Shown: positions 1 through 9,525 of the stretch, piece after piece
Position numbering within the stretch: the first letter of the stretch is position 1
Layout of the letters: the number at the start of each line of letters is the position of its first letter
Made by a program: the position numbers and the translations under genes
The notes under the pieces: generated by a model
Told to the model about the DNA's origin: nothing
The model's input: the letters and a program-made list of their open reading frames with translations, nothing else
The model's database searches: none
Origin: Bifidobacterium bombi DSM 19703
Lineage (GTDB): Bacteria > Actinomycetota > Actinomycetes > Actinomycetales > Bifidobacteriaceae
NCBI RefSeq assembly: GCF_000737845.1
Contig: NZ_ATLK01000001.1
Coordinates: 1,426,001-1,490,000, forward strand
Length of the DNA: 64,000 nucleotides
Direction of reading: 5' to 3'

Positions 1-1005
1 ATACTCAAGCGGATTGAACGCCTCCGTGGCGGTCGTCTCCAAAGGATTCATGGCCTCCGTAGCTGCGGTCTCTTCCGCCTGCTTGCGAGCCTGCATGTTG
101 GAAAGATCAGAAAGCGGGTTGAACGCGGCGGCGACAGGAACACCGCCATTCATGAAGGTGAGGATGTCGTTACGGAACTCAGCGGCCGTAGCATAACGGT
201 TCTGCCGATCCTTCGCCATGGCCTTGCCGCAAATCTGATCCCACATACGAGGTAAGCCCGGAACCATGGAACTCGGTGGGGTAGCGACCTCCGAAACATG
301 CTGATAGGCGATGGCCACGGCGGAATCACCGGTGAACGGTGCTTTCCCCGTAAGCATCTCATAGAGCACGCAGCCCGCCGAATAGAGGTCGGACCGCATG
401 TCCACGGTCTCTCCGCGCGCCTGCTCAGGCGACAAATACTGTGCGGTGCCGACGACACCCTGCGATTGGGTCATCGTCGCCACCGAGTCATCCAACGCGC
501 GCGCGATACCGAAATCCATAACTTTGACAATGCCTTGCTCGGAAATCATGATGTTCCCGGGCTTGATGTCGCGGTGGATGATGCCCATGCGATGGGAATA
601 GTCCAACGCCGTCAACACGCCCAACATCACTTGTTCGGCATCACGCTGGCTAAGTGGACCGTTGGCTTTGATGATGTCACGCAGGGTCTGGCCCTTGACG
701 TATTCCATGACGAGATAAGGCACGCGTTCGCTCACCCCGTTCTCGCTCTCCACCGTCTCTTCACCGGAATCATAGATGTTGACGATGTTGGCGTTGTTCA
801 TCTGAGCCACAGAATGGGCTTCACGACTGAAACGACGCAAGAAGATTTCATCATTGGCAAGGTCAGAACGCATGATCTTGATTGCGACGACCCGACCAAG
901 CCTGGTATCCTGGGCGATGCGCACTTCGGCCATGCCACCTTTGCCGATAAGACCACCGAGCTGGTAACGGCCGTTCGCGAGGGATGAAGGCATGTTCACG
1001 CTCAT
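1..1005 (-). CDS. pknB: Serine/threonine protein kinase PknB, C-terminus cut by window edge
   Basis: Hanks-type kinase that in actinobacteria phosphorylates cell-wall and division proteins. The 335 visible residues show the glycine loop GKGGMAEV near residue 20, catalytic HRDIKPGN near 145, a DFG motif and a GTAQYLSPEQ activation segment. After the kinase domain comes a juxtamembrane segment in which TEAMNPLE and TEAFNPLE repeat, with a related FNPLSD earlier. The membrane helix and any PASTA domains would lie beyond the left edge. The ATG overlaps the stop of the upstream kinase gene by 4 nt (ATGA), so translation is probably coupled. The kinase assignment is firm; the PknB name rests on position at the end of the fhaA-to-pknB operon. 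Confidence 0.93.
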   Translation of the reverse strand, partial: MSVNMPSSLANGRYQLGGLIGKGGMAEVRIAQDTRLGRVVAIKIMRSDLANDEIFLRRFSREAHSVAQMNNANIVNIYDSGEETVESENGVSERVPYLVMEYVKGQTLRDIIKANGPLSQRDAEQVMLGVLTALDYSHRMGIIHRDIKPGNIMISEQGIVKVMDFGIARALDDSVATMTQSQGVVGTAQYLSPEQARGETVDMRSDLYSAGCVLYEMLTGKAPFTGDSAVAIAYQHVSEVATPPSSMVPGLPRMWDQICGKAMAKDRQNRYATAAEFRNDILTFMNGGVPVAAAFNPLSDLSNMQARKQAEETAATEAMNPLETTATEAFNPLEY

Positions 1006-2000
1006 AGTTGCTCCTTCTGTGTCTTTCCGTCAAGTTCTGGTTGCTCAGGTCGGGTCTGAACATGGGTCGAAGTTGTTGAGAAACGTCCTACGCCGCCCGG
1101 CATACTTGCCACTCGCCGTGGAATGCGCCCACCCTTGAGCTGAATGATGGTGTCCTCCGCTTCGGTGCGTTGATCGAGCAGCCTACGTTCGATCCGCGCC
1201 AAGGTGCTTGAGACCACGAGGGCGTCCTTGGGACGGTCGCGAGGATCCTTCTCCAGCATGCACATCACGAATTGTCGAAGTTGCAAGTCTATGAAATCAG
1301 GCATCGGCGGCACGGCGTCGTTCACATGTGCAGCCGCGATGTCCACGGGCGTGGCGCCGGTGAACGGCCTATGGCCGCACAGACCCTCATATGCCACGAC
1401 ACCCAGGGAATAGATGTCGGATTGAGGCGTGGCCTGCTCCCCTTGAGCCTGCTCTGGCGAAATATACTGGGCTGTGCCCACCACCATGCCATCCTGGGTT
1501 ATCTGCGCCTGGTTGGTGGAGTACGAAACCCCGAAATCGGTGATCTTCACTTCACCGTCCGGCGAAACCATGATGTTGCCCGGCTTGACGTCGCGGTGAA
1601 TCACACCATGCGAATGCGCCACATACAGACCTCGTGCCGCCTGTATGAGAATCGGCAGCAGCTCGAGCGGATCCATCGCCCCCTTGCGGTTGCGGTAGAT
1701 ATCAGCCAGGGAATCATTGGGAACATACTCCATGACGATGAAGCCGATGCCATCATGCTCATAGTACTCGAACAGCGCGGCGATGTTGGGATGGGCCAGA
1801 TCCGCCGAATTGTAAGCTTCACGTCTCAGCCTGCGGAGCCTCGCGCCGGTGTCCTTCATATCGGTTCGCAACGCCTTGACGGCTACATCACGCCTGAGCT
1901 GCAGGTCATAGCCCTTCCATACCTCTCCCATGCCACCCCGCGCAAGCCTGGTGTCGAGACGGTAGCGATTGTGAATCAACTGGCCTTCCACAAGTCTCAT
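1002..2000 (-). CDS. pknA: Serine/threonine protein kinase PknA-like
   Basis: Second Hanks-type kinase of the cell-wall operon, 332 residues. ARGGMGEVW (glycine loop) is near residue 20, HRDVKPGN near 135, then TDFG and GTAQYISPEQ, so all catalytic elements are present. The roughly 60 residues after the kinase domain are polar and charged, with no membrane helix visible, whereas mycobacterial PknA is membrane anchored; this copy may be cytoplasmic. Start and stop each overlap the neighbouring genes by 4 nt, placing it between pbpA and pknB. Substrates are inferred to include the division and peptidoglycan proteins encoded nearby. Confidence 0.93.
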   Translation of the reverse strand: MRLVEGQLIHNRYRLDTRLARGGMGEVWKGYDLQLRRDVAVKALRTDMKDTGARLRRLRREAYNSADLAHPNIAALFEYYEHDGIGFIVMEYVPNDSLADIYRNRKGAMDPLELLPILIQAARGLYVAHSHGVIHRDVKPGNIMVSPDGEVKITDFGVSYSTNQAQITQDGMVVGTAQYISPEQAQGEQATPQSDIYSLGVVAYEGLCGHRPFTGATPVDIAAAHVNDAVPPMPDFIDLQLRQFVMCMLEKDPRDRPKDALVVSSTLARIERRLLDQRTEAEDTIIQLKGGRIPRRVASMPGGVGRFSTTSTHVQTRPEQPELDGKTQKEQL

Positions 2001-3469
2001 TTCTCTAGCGCCTCCTGCATCATCGACCTCATAATAGGACCTGCGGCGAAACTACCCAAGACATCGGTATTGTGCACCAAAACGGCCACGGCGATTTGCG
2101 GATCGTCCGCTGGTGCAAATCCTATCACCCAGCCATCAATGCTGGAATTACCAACACCTATCTGAGCCGTTCCCGTTTTGGCCGCGACTTGGATACCCGG
2201 TAAGGCGAGATTCGCATTCTCTTTCGTCACCACCGATTTCATCATACCGGTCAATTTCCCGGAAGCATCAGATGACATGACGTTCGCTTTCACGGACGGA
2301 TGCGTCCGTGAGATGGTCGAAAGATCGCTGGCGCGCACCCGGTCGACCAGCGTCGGCTTCATCATCTTGCCCTCATTGGCAATCGCCTGCGCCACCATGG
2401 CGTTCTGGAGCACGGTGGACTGCACATCGCCCTGGCCTATGGCCGAGAGGGCCAACTTGTCCGGAGCCGGACTGCTTGGGAACTTTGAAGCCACTGCGGT
2501 CATGGGCATGCCACTCGAATCGGTTCCATCGATGGTGATTGGTGAACCGTATCCAAACTTTTTAGCCTGGGTGGCGACGGCATCACCGCCCAATGCCCCG
2601 GCCAGCTGGGCAAAAGCCGTGTTGGACGAGTAGGCCAGGGCGTCTTCAAACGAAATATGCCCATCCACTCCCGCCGCGGCCGGGGTGGAATTGGTGAGCT
2701 GCGTGGAAGTGCCCGGCAAAGTGTAACTGGCGCCGGCGGGTATCTGGGTGTCGGGCTGATACTTGCCGGAGGCGAGTGCCGCAGTCGCCACGACGGTCTT
2801 GAAGGTGGACCCCGGCGGGTAAAGCTGCGAGGTGGTTCGATTCACCATGGGACTGGAGTCCCCGGAAGTAAGCTGCGTATAGTTCCTGTTCACTTCAGTG
2901 CTGTTGTGACTCGCCAAAAGATTGGGGTCATAGCTTGGTGAGCTGACCATGGCCAGAATTCTGCCGGTCTTGACTTCGATTGCCACCGCGCCGCCGTCCT
3001 TGCCGCTCGCGGTCAGACCATCATAAGCCGTTTTCTGCAGTACCGGGTCAATGGAGGTCTCAATTGACGCGCCGTTGTTTTTGCTGCCTTCGACCGTGGC
3101 CCTGAGTCTTTTCCAGAACATGGCATTGGACTCATCCGTAAGCGGCTTGTTGCGCGAGGCCTCGATACCACGATCGGCGGCCTGGTTTATGGAGAAATAA
3201 CCCGTGACCGGCGCATACAAAGGACCGTCCGCATATTCACGCTGATAGGCGAAAGTGTCGTTCACTGGATTGGACTTCGCCATCACGGTGCCATCGGAGG
3301 CCAGAATGGACCCACGGGGGGAGCTCACGGAAAGTTCATAAGCCCGCACATTGCGCGGATCGGAAGTGTATTTGTCCGCTGAAATCACCGATATCCATGA
3401 GCTGGAGAAGGCAATGATGACGAAAAGCGCCAATACGACGGTGAACAGTTGCCTGAGGTATTTGTTCAC
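1997..3469 (-). CDS. pbpA: Penicillin-binding protein, class B transpeptidase (PbpA)
   Basis: Peptidoglycan DD-transpeptidase that works with the RodA/FtsW glycosyltransferase encoded just upstream. A single N-terminal membrane helix (residues about 8-27) is followed by the extracytoplasmic part. The active-site serine lies in PPGSTFKT (about residue 219), the SxN motif is YSSNTAF (about 281) and the third box is KTGTAQ (about 431). The 490-residue length matches actinobacterial PbpA. It overlaps rodA upstream and pknA downstream by 4 nt, so stoichiometric, coupled expression is likely. Its clustering with two kinases and a phosphatase suggests control by phosphorylation, as known for the mycobacterial operon. 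Confidence 0.95.
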   Translation of the reverse strand: MNKYLRQLFTVVLALFVIIAFSSSWISVISADKYTSDPRNVRAYELSVSSPRGSILASDGTVMAKSNPVNDTFAYQREYADGPLYAPVTGYFSINQAADRGIEASRNKPLTDESNAMFWKRLRATVEGSKNNGASIETSIDPVLQKTAYDGLTASGKDGGAVAIEVKTGRILAMVSSPSYDPNLLASHNSTEVNRNYTQLTSGDSSPMVNRTTSQLYPPGSTFKTVVATAALASGKYQPDTQIPAGASYTLPGTSTQLTNSTPAAAGVDGHISFEDALAYSSNTAFAQLAGALGGDAVATQAKKFGYGSPITIDGTDSSGMPMTAVASKFPSSPAPDKLALSAIGQGDVQSTVLQNAMVAQAIANEGKMMKPTLVDRVRASDLSTISRTHPSVKANVMSSDASGKLTGMMKSVVTKENANLALPGIQVAAKTGTAQIGVGNSSIDGWVIGFAPADDPQIAVAVLVHNTDVLGSFAAGPIMRSMMQEALEK

Positions 3470-5082
3470 GACTCATCACCCCCTTGCTCCTGTGATGACC
3501 ACGGGCTCCGCAAGGACCCCGAATCAAGTATCTGCGTGCTCATGGCATCCTGCGTGGCTTCATCCTTCTTCTGCGTTTCTTGGCTCACGGCGTCTTCGTC
3601 CACGGAACCCCCCACAGGCGATACCAACGATGTGGCATCCTCACGCTCCTGAGACAAGTGGGGTAGGTGCTCTCCAAGATGCACCCGCTTCTGCGTCTCC
3701 TCGCGCCCCTTGGCGGCCGCACGGTTGTTCATAGCAAGCAACGCCTCGTATTGCATGGTGCTGGAAAGCCCCTCTCCCTGATCGGGCTTATTCGCCTCGT
3801 TCGAGATGACGATGAGCAGCGCCGCCAGCAGATAGTTGGCCAACAACGACGATCCGCCCGCCGCCATGTACGGCATGGTGAGCCCCGTCATGGGCAACAC
3901 CCTCGTAAGTCCGCCCACAACCGTGAAAATCTGAAAAGCCATAGTGAAAGCCAGTCCAGCGGACAGAAGCTTGCCGAAACCATCCTTGATCTTCATGGCC
4001 GTGATGAAGCCTGTCGCGATGATGGCGAGATACAGCATGAGAATCGCCAAGGTACCCGCCAAGCCCAGCTCTTCTCCAAGGGAGGCGTAGATGAAGTCGG
4101 AGTTGGCGAGGGGGGTCTTATATGGCCGTCCCTGTCCAACTCCCGTGCCAGTTACGCCGCCAGCGGCCATGCCGAAGATACCGGTGACGAGCTGATAGGA
4201 GCTTCCGTACTCCCGCCCATACACCTTGGGGTCGAACGCGTGCAACCATCCGTCCACGCGGTAGCCGACATGGGCGAAGGCCTTCGCCGCGAACAAAGCG
4301 GCGGCTACGAACGCGACACCGCCGATGACAAGCCAGTTCTTACGTCCGGTGGCGACGTACAGCATGGAAACGAACAGCGCGAAGAACATCAACGAAGTAC
4401 CAAGATCGTGCTGCACCACCAACACCAGAATCGCAGCCACCCACACCAACGCTATTGGCCCAAGGTCCTTGATGCGGGGCAGTTGCATGCCCAATATCTT
4501 CCTGCCGCCTACGGCCAATTGGTCACGATGGTCGAACAGATATGCGGCGAAGAAAAAGGCGAGGAACAGTTTGGCGAACTCCCCGGGCTGCAGGGTGTAC
4601 CTGCCGACGCCGATCCAGATACGCGCGCCTCCTATGGTCCTTCCCAACTTGGGAATCATGGGGGAGAACAGCAGCACAAGACCGATTGCCATATTGAGGT
4701 AGGAGAAACGGCGTAGCACACGATAATCACGCAGCCATACCACGAAAACGCAGGTGAGAGTCAAGGCAAGACACAACCATATGAGCTGCTGATAACCTAC
4801 GTTCGTCTGCGGTTTGGCGACATAATCGAGACGGGCTATCATCATCGTCCCTATGGATGTGAGCATCACGACGCAGGGGAGTATCGTCTGATTCGCGTAA
4901 GGCTGGAAAACGAGCAGCAGCACCCACAGGACGACGAACAATGCCGCAGCCACAACCAATATGACGACGTATCGGGCAGGAACATAGCCGTACGTACGCT
5001 CGAACATCTGAAAATAAATCATGGCGCTTAACGCGAACGAGAGCAGGAGAAGTGAAATCTGACGCAATCTGGTGACGATCAT
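3466..5082 (-). CDS. rodA: RodA/FtsW family peptidoglycan glycosyltransferase
   Basis: SEDS-family membrane glycosyltransferase that polymerises lipid II together with the adjacent PbpA. The protein is dominated by hydrophobic helices over about residues 10-425, with the conserved stretch around VQHDLGTSLMFF and the periplasmic loop ending in NSDFIYASLGEELG, which is typical of RodA/FtsW. The last 110 residues or so form a charged, Ser/Gln/Glu-rich cytoplasmic tail, longer than in most family members and a plausible kinase target. It lies in the seven-gene operon with 4-nt overlaps on both sides. RodA rather than FtsW is inferred from the operon. Confidence 0.93.
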   Translation of the reverse strand: MIVTRLRQISLLLLSFALSAMIYFQMFERTYGYVPARYVVILVVAAALFVVLWVLLLVFQPYANQTILPCVVMLTSIGTMMIARLDYVAKPQTNVGYQQLIWLCLALTLTCVFVVWLRDYRVLRRFSYLNMAIGLVLLFSPMIPKLGRTIGGARIWIGVGRYTLQPGEFAKLFLAFFFAAYLFDHRDQLAVGGRKILGMQLPRIKDLGPIALVWVAAILVLVVQHDLGTSLMFFALFVSMLYVATGRKNWLVIGGVAFVAAALFAAKAFAHVGYRVDGWLHAFDPKVYGREYGSSYQLVTGIFGMAAGGVTGTGVGQGRPYKTPLANSDFIYASLGEELGLAGTLAILMLYLAIIATGFITAMKIKDGFGKLLSAGLAFTMAFQIFTVVGGLTRVLPMTGLTMPYMAAGGSSLLANYLLAALLIVISNEANKPDQGEGLSSTMQYEALLAMNNRAAAKGREETQKRVHLGEHLPHLSQEREDATSLVSPVGGSVDEDAVSQETQKKDEATQDAMSTQILDSGSLRSPWSSQEQGGDES

Positions 5083-6878
5083 GACTTCGTCCCCCTGCCC
5101 GAATCCGTGTCCGATGCGTTGCGTTTTGTCGTCGATTCCTTTTCCTTGTCCTTTTTCTGCTTCGCCAAATCCCGTCTGATCACGCCGATTCTGTCACGTG
5201 CCTCATCCAGCGAATCTTCGCTGACGCCTTCGGTGATCTTATCGTTCATGTTCTGAGAGAGTTCCGAAACGGGGATATCCGTCGTTTCGACGGTGCGCGA
5301 AAGACTCATTCCGAAAAGATTCGTGTTGACACCTTGGTAGATGGCGACCATTCCATCGGATTCGCCTATATAATACTGGCTGAAAGTCCACTGATAGGCA
5401 CCAGATACCCCGACTATGGCAAGCACCACAAGCAAGGCCACTATGGTAATCTTCGCGAGACGCTGGCGCATTTTCCGTCTGTTTTTCCCACGGGTCACGC
5501 TCCGCTTTTCCCGCTCGATGAACGCCGCCACTTCGGGGTCATGCGGATCGGCCGAATATTGGCCATTACGTTTTTTGACCACGGGTATTTCACTGGTGTC
5601 CAGGTCACCCTTGTCTTCGTCCTTCATGGCCGCTGGTATCGCGACGGAAGGCTCGTCTTGAGGTTCGCTCACCGCTTCGACGACAGGCTGATCGGCCTCC
5701 GCATCGGTCTGTCCGGCCCCATCATCGGCGGTCGGATGCGGCGACACCCTTCCCAGCGCGGGGGCGGTGATGACCTGTTTGCCGACATTCTGCGCAATAA
5801 CATCGAGACCTGAAGTCGCGGCCCCTCCCACGACGGGAATCTGATGGTCAAGTTTCAACGCCGCTGTGGCATCCGCGATGACCGCGGTAACGTTATCGGT
5901 ACTGCCGGCCTTCAAAGCCATACCCACGAGACGACGTGCGCACTCCTGCTGATTGGGTATGGAAACCAGCACGTCCTCGATGGCAGTGTCGTCCAACACC
6001 CCACACAAGCCGTCGGAGCAGAGCAACCAACGGTCACCGGGGTACGCCTTGAAAATGGAGATATCCGGTTCGGGATCGATGTCGAAATCACCAAGGACCC
6101 GCATGACGACGTTGCGCTGCGGGTGAGAGCGCGCTTCGCCCTCGCTGATTCGTCCGGAATCCACCAGATGCTGCACATAGCTATGGTCATGCGTCATTCT
6201 GCGCAACCTGCCCTCACGCAGCATATACGCACGGGAATCGCCTATGTGGGCGCAAACCCAGTGATCGTCAACGAGCACCACGGCCGAAAGGGTGGTACCC
6301 ATTCCGGCCAGACTACGGTTGTATTTAGCCGTGGCCACTATGGAATCATGAGCGTTCTTGACCGACTTTTCAAGCGTGGACGCCACTGACGCGATATCCA
6401 GACTTTCCTGCGACTGCTCCGCGCCGCCCACCGACCTCTCACGCACACGAGAACGCCCCGCGACTCCACCGTCACGCCCGGCACGCGGAGTGTCGCCAAC
6501 CTGGCTGGAACCACTTCGAGCGTCTTCAGCCTTGCCCACGTCAACACCGTCAATCGCACCTTCGTCTTTGACGGGTACGTCAGGAAGCAGCCCGGAGCCC
6601 ACCGACTTCTCCAAATGTGCCAAGGACTTGATTGCTATGGTCGAAGCCGTGTCCCCTCCGGCGTGTCCACCCATGCCGTCGCACACGGCCGCGAGCCGTT
6701 CCCCGGCGAAAGATGAATCCTGGTTATTGCTGCGCACCGTGCCCACATCGGAAATGGTGGTGGAGTACAGGAACAAACGCCCCAATGACGGTTGCATTTG
6801 GCTTTCCCCCCGACCATGCGCGTGATCGAGACGTATATCCGAAACCTCTGGAGTGGGAGTGTCAGCCAATCGCATCAC
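5079..6878 (-). CDS. pstP: PP2C-type Ser/Thr phosphatase PstP
   Basis: Metal-dependent phosphatase expected to reverse PknA/PknB phosphorylation. The PP2C domain begins at SDVGTVRSNNQDS and contains the metal-binding motifs CDGMGGHAGG and GDSRAY and the later CSDGLCG. A Ser/Gly/Asp-rich insert lies at about residues 105-165. A cytoplasmic linker then leads to one membrane helix near residues 470-492 and an extracellular tail. I chose the GTG at 6878 because it gives the same 4-nt overlap (GTGA, with the fhaB stop) seen at the next four junctions. An ATG at 6797 with a GGGGGAAAG-like ribosome site just upstream is a real alternative and would remove 27 residues. Confidence 0.92.
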   Translation of the reverse strand: MMRLADTPTPEVSDIRLDHAHGRGESQMQPSLGRLFLYSTTISDVGTVRSNNQDSSFAGERLAAVCDGMGGHAGGDTASTIAIKSLAHLEKSVGSGLLPDVPVKDEGAIDGVDVGKAEDARSGSSQVGDTPRAGRDGGVAGRSRVRERSVGGAEQSQESLDIASVASTLEKSVKNAHDSIVATAKYNRSLAGMGTTLSAVVLVDDHWVCAHIGDSRAYMLREGRLRRMTHDHSYVQHLVDSGRISEGEARSHPQRNVVMRVLGDFDIDPEPDISIFKAYPGDRWLLCSDGLCGVLDDTAIEDVLVSIPNQQECARRLVGMALKAGSTDNVTAVIADATAALKLDHQIPVVGGAATSGLDVIAQNVGKQVITAPALGRVSPHPTADDGAGQTDAEADQPVVEAVSEPQDEPSVAIPAAMKDEDKGDLDTSEIPVVKKRNGQYSADPHDPEVAAFIEREKRSVTRGKNRRKMRQRLAKITIVALLVVLAIVGVSGAYQWTFSQYYIGESDGMVAIYQGVNTNLFGMSLSRTVETTDIPVSELSQNMNDKITEGVSEDSLDEARDRIGVIRRDLAKQKKDKEKESTTKRNASDTDSGRGTKS

Positions 6879-7408
6879 CTCAGTTCAAACGTCGTGGAGC
6901 CGATGCGTACCGGCACGCCGGCCTGCAACGCCACTGGCTGGGTGATGCGGTGATGATTGACCACTGTGCCGTTGGTTGAATTCAGATCCTCAACGGCCCA
7001 TGCACGCGAAACCGGATCAAGGTAGACCCGAGCATGGTGCGAAGAAGCGAACTCATCGTCCAACACAACGGCATTAGAGGACGAACGCCCCAAGGTGATG
7101 GTTGAATGGGCGAGCGGAACGGAGACACCCGCAGCAGGACCGTCGAGTACCGTGAGCAGGGTCGGCGCCGCGCTGTGCATCCCTCTTGAAGCCCTGCCGC
7201 CGCCCATTGCGGGGGTGGGCGATGCCGCCTGTGTCGGCAACTTGCGGGCGGCCTTCTGCGCCTTGCGGTCACGCATATGATGCCCGAAAGACTTGCGAGG
7301 GCTGAATGTCTCTATGTCCTTCCGTAGAGAACGCACGACGAAATACACCAGAAGCCACAGCAGAGCCAGGAATACATATCTGAATATAGTGAACGTCAAA
7401 TCAGTCAT
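6875..7408 (-). CDS. fhaB: FHA domain protein with N-terminal membrane helix (FhaB/FipA-like)
   Basis: Small phosphothreonine-binding protein. The N-terminal residues 5-24 form a membrane helix, a basic linker follows, and the C-terminal 90 residues are an FHA domain with TLGRSSSNAVVLDD, SSHHARV and LNSTNGT. FHA proteins of this operon bind kinase-phosphorylated threonines and recruit cell-wall or division proteins. The start at 7408 puts the hydrophobic segment at the extreme N-terminus and has GAGAAG just upstream; an in-frame start at 7456 would add 16 residues. The stop overlaps the pstP start. Confidence 0.88.
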   Translation of the reverse strand: MTDLTFTIFRYVFLALLWLLVYFVVRSLRKDIETFSPRKSFGHHMRDRKAQKAARKLPTQAASPTPAMGGGRASRGMHSAAPTLLTVLDGPAAGVSVPLAHSTITLGRSSSNAVVLDDEFASSHHARVYLDPVSRAWAVEDLNSTNGTVVNHHRITQPVALQAGVPVRIGSTTFELR

Positions 7409-7506
7409 TGCGCTTCTCGCCCCCAATCCATTGCTTCCAGGCTTTGACCCAACCACGCGACCACTCTACCGAACCACAGCCGCCATACTCCCTGTTACGA
7501 TTGACG

Positions 7507-8205
7507 TCAGGCTTCCTGAGAAGAAGCCCAGTACATTATCCGAGTACGGCCTATGGTGATCGTGTTGCCGTCCACCAACGTAGCTGCCGGAACCTGATGC
7601 CCCTCCACATACGTGCCGTTCGTGGAACCCAAGTCACGGGCGACGACGCCGGCGTCGCTGATGTCGATCTCCAAATGGTTACGCGATATACCCGGATCGT
7701 CTATGACGATGTCGCATCCCGATCCACGCCCAATCACCGTCTTCGGCTTGGTGAGCAGGTATTGGCTGCCGTTGATCTCCAGCACCGGGCTGTCCTGAGC
7801 CTGATCCTCCACGGTCACCGGAACCGCGTTCCCTTGGACTGATTCAGAGGCCACGTTGAAATTGCCGACACTCAGATCCAAATCCTCTTCGAAAATCACG
7901 ACGACGGGACCTACAAAGGCATAATGTTGGCTTTTCGCATATTTCGTGAGGTTTTCAGCCAATTCATCAGCCAACGTGGCGCTGCCCCATTCCTCGATGC
8001 GGTCGAAATCAGGGGTGCTCAACTTGATGCGATACTCATTGGGCGCCACGGTACGATCCTGCCCGACCGGCATGGCCTCGGCATCGATCTCGTGCTCAAG
8101 CGCGCTGGATAGATCGACCGGTTGCAGGTCTTTCGAACCGAACTTCGAAAAGACACCGTTCACCGCACCCTCTATGCCTTTTTCAAAACTATCGAGTACA
8201 CCCAT
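7507..8205 (-). CDS. fhaA: FhaA: DUF3662 plus FHA domain protein
   Basis: First gene of the cell-wall signalling operon, 232 residues. The N-terminal 110 residues are the DUF3662 domain (begins MGVLDSFEKGIEGAVNGVFSK), an acidic linker follows, and the C-terminal FHA domain carries VIGRGSGCDIVIDD, SRNHLEI and LGSTNGTYVEG. In mycobacteria the homologue binds phosphorylated MviN and other cell-wall proteins; the same role is inferred here. The ATG is preceded by TTAGGAGCC at good spacing, and a promoter-like sequence lies 30-58 bp upstream of the start. A 98-bp gap separates it from fhaB. Confidence 0.92.
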   Translation of the reverse strand: MGVLDSFEKGIEGAVNGVFSKFGSKDLQPVDLSSALEHEIDAEAMPVGQDRTVAPNEYRIKLSTPDFDRIEEWGSATLADELAENLTKYAKSQHYAFVGPVVVIFEEDLDLSVGNFNVASESVQGNAVPVTVEDQAQDSPVLEINGSQYLLTKPKTVIGRGSGCDIVIDDPGISRNHLEIDISDAGVVARDLGSTNGTYVEGHQVPAATLVDGNTITIGRTRIMYWASSQEA

Positions 8206-8234
8206 AGTGGCTCCTAACTGTACATTCGGATATT

Positions 8235-8263
8235 ATCTTACGCGGTGCCACAAACCAGGGCAA
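8235..8263 (-). promoter_or_regulatory. Putative promoter of the fhaA-pknB operon
   Basis: On the minus strand TTGCCC and TAAGAT are separated by exactly 17 nt, about 30 nt before the fhaA start codon. This fits a housekeeping sigma-factor promoter. It is a sequence-only prediction. Confidence 0.5.
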
Positions 8264-8436
8264 ATGCCACGGCATACCCATAACGTCGGACCGCAAGCGT
8301 ATGTCCCTTCATGCAATCCGACCACGGAAACCGCGAGAATACATGGCCGGCCGGACCAGATGCAAACCGACCCGAGTCCCCACCATATCCTGTCACACAC
8401 GGCATGGCGGCAAACGCACGGACCGCCCTTGATCCG

Positions 8437-9300
8437 TCAGCCTTTATATGTCTTCTTCCATACGTCCACATGCCCGTCCACCGCCTTACCCGACCGGTCG
8501 GCAACGCGCCGCCTGGCTTCATTCGAATCCTCCTCGGAGGACCCATCATTGGCAAGCTGCAAAAAAGCGAGCTGCCGCTGAAGTCTGGTGCACATCGGCT
8601 TGAAGGAGAACCATGTGAGACCTCCCGACACGGCCGCTCCGACAAGCGGGACCACTTTAGAGACACTGTCGGCGAACATGCGTTCGCTCATCTTCGCACC
8701 GATAATGTCAGCCACCTTCTTGACGATGGGATAGACGACGCCTCTGGTCAGTGCCTGCTCGGGCAGCGTCTTCACAACCTGCTCGGAAATGAGGTTGGCC
8801 ACCTTCACGATGCCCAGATTCGCGGCGCTGATGCCCATCATTGCGCCCGCGAACAACGTCATGACGGATTTGGTACCACCGTCCACCTGGCCTTCTCCCG
8901 CTTCGAAAAGAGCAGGCCAACTATACAAATACGCCAATTCCTGTGATATACGGAGCATATGGCCAAGGTACTGCGCGGCATCCGCCGGAACGGTGGCGAC
9001 CATGGCGATGCCACCCGGAAGCCCGGTCGCCACCGAAAGCGCCGTGGTTCTGGCGGCCTCCTCGTTAATGGCATTTTTGGCGGCCTCCTCGATGACCGAT
9101 TTCGGTACACCGGCCTGTACAGGTGTCTGGGCCAGAGCCTGATTGATTTGGCTTTTTGGAGCCATGCCTTTGAGCGCCGACCGCAGGAACTGCGACCTGT
9201 CGACGCCTACGCCCGGCAATTGCGCCGCCTGATTCAACAGGCGGCTGAAATCCACATTCCTAGCACCGTCTTTTAAACGCCGCACATCAAAGCGCCTCAT
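8437..9300 (-). CDS. EcsC-like membrane-associated protein of unknown function
   Basis: 287 residues with the look of the EcsC family: a central alanine/glycine-rich region with amphipathic and hydrophobic stretches (VATGLPGGIAMVATVPADA, then GAMMGISAANLGIVKVANL and VVPLVGAAVSGGLTWFSF), and a hydrophilic N-terminus. The biochemical function of the family is not established; the founding protein is the third gene of a Bacillus ABC transporter locus. It is transcribed toward fhaA, 231 bp away, and divergently from purT. The family call is moderate and I assign no function. Confidence 0.65.
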   Translation of the reverse strand: MRRFDVRRLKDGARNVDFSRLLNQAAQLPGVGVDRSQFLRSALKGMAPKSQINQALAQTPVQAGVPKSVIEEAAKNAINEEAARTTALSVATGLPGGIAMVATVPADAAQYLGHMLRISQELAYLYSWPALFEAGEGQVDGGTKSVMTLFAGAMMGISAANLGIVKVANLISEQVVKTLPEQALTRGVVYPIVKKVADIIGAKMSERMFADSVSKVVPLVGAAVSGGLTWFSFKPMCTRLQRQLAFLQLANDGSSEEDSNEARRRVADRSGKAVDGHVDVWKKTYKG

Positions 9301-9525
9301 TCGTGAAAACCCTCGGAGGACATCGACACCCCTTCATTGTTGATCTTCGAGTCATTATGAGTATAACAAGAAAAAGCAATAAAGAGCCGTGAGAGAAAAC
9401 GTCATAAATACGATTCCCATGTCTACGCTTACGACGGCCTGAGGTCGTGCACCACGGAGCACGGGCGAATGCCGGACCGTCTCCCGAAACGTGAAGCGGG
9501 AGCGCATTAGGGTACACTCAAAATC

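Noticed and set aside
298..987. Open frame of 229 codons on the plus strand
   Set aside because: Antisense shadow of pknB; His/Asp-rich and lacking any family motif.
3667..4716. 349-codon plus-strand frame
   Set aside because: Antisense to rodA; composition mirrors the hydrophobic codons of that gene.
8206..8436. Searched the fhaA-EcsC gap for a tRNA gene
   Set aside because: No cloverleaf or T-loop GTTCRANNC pattern could be found.
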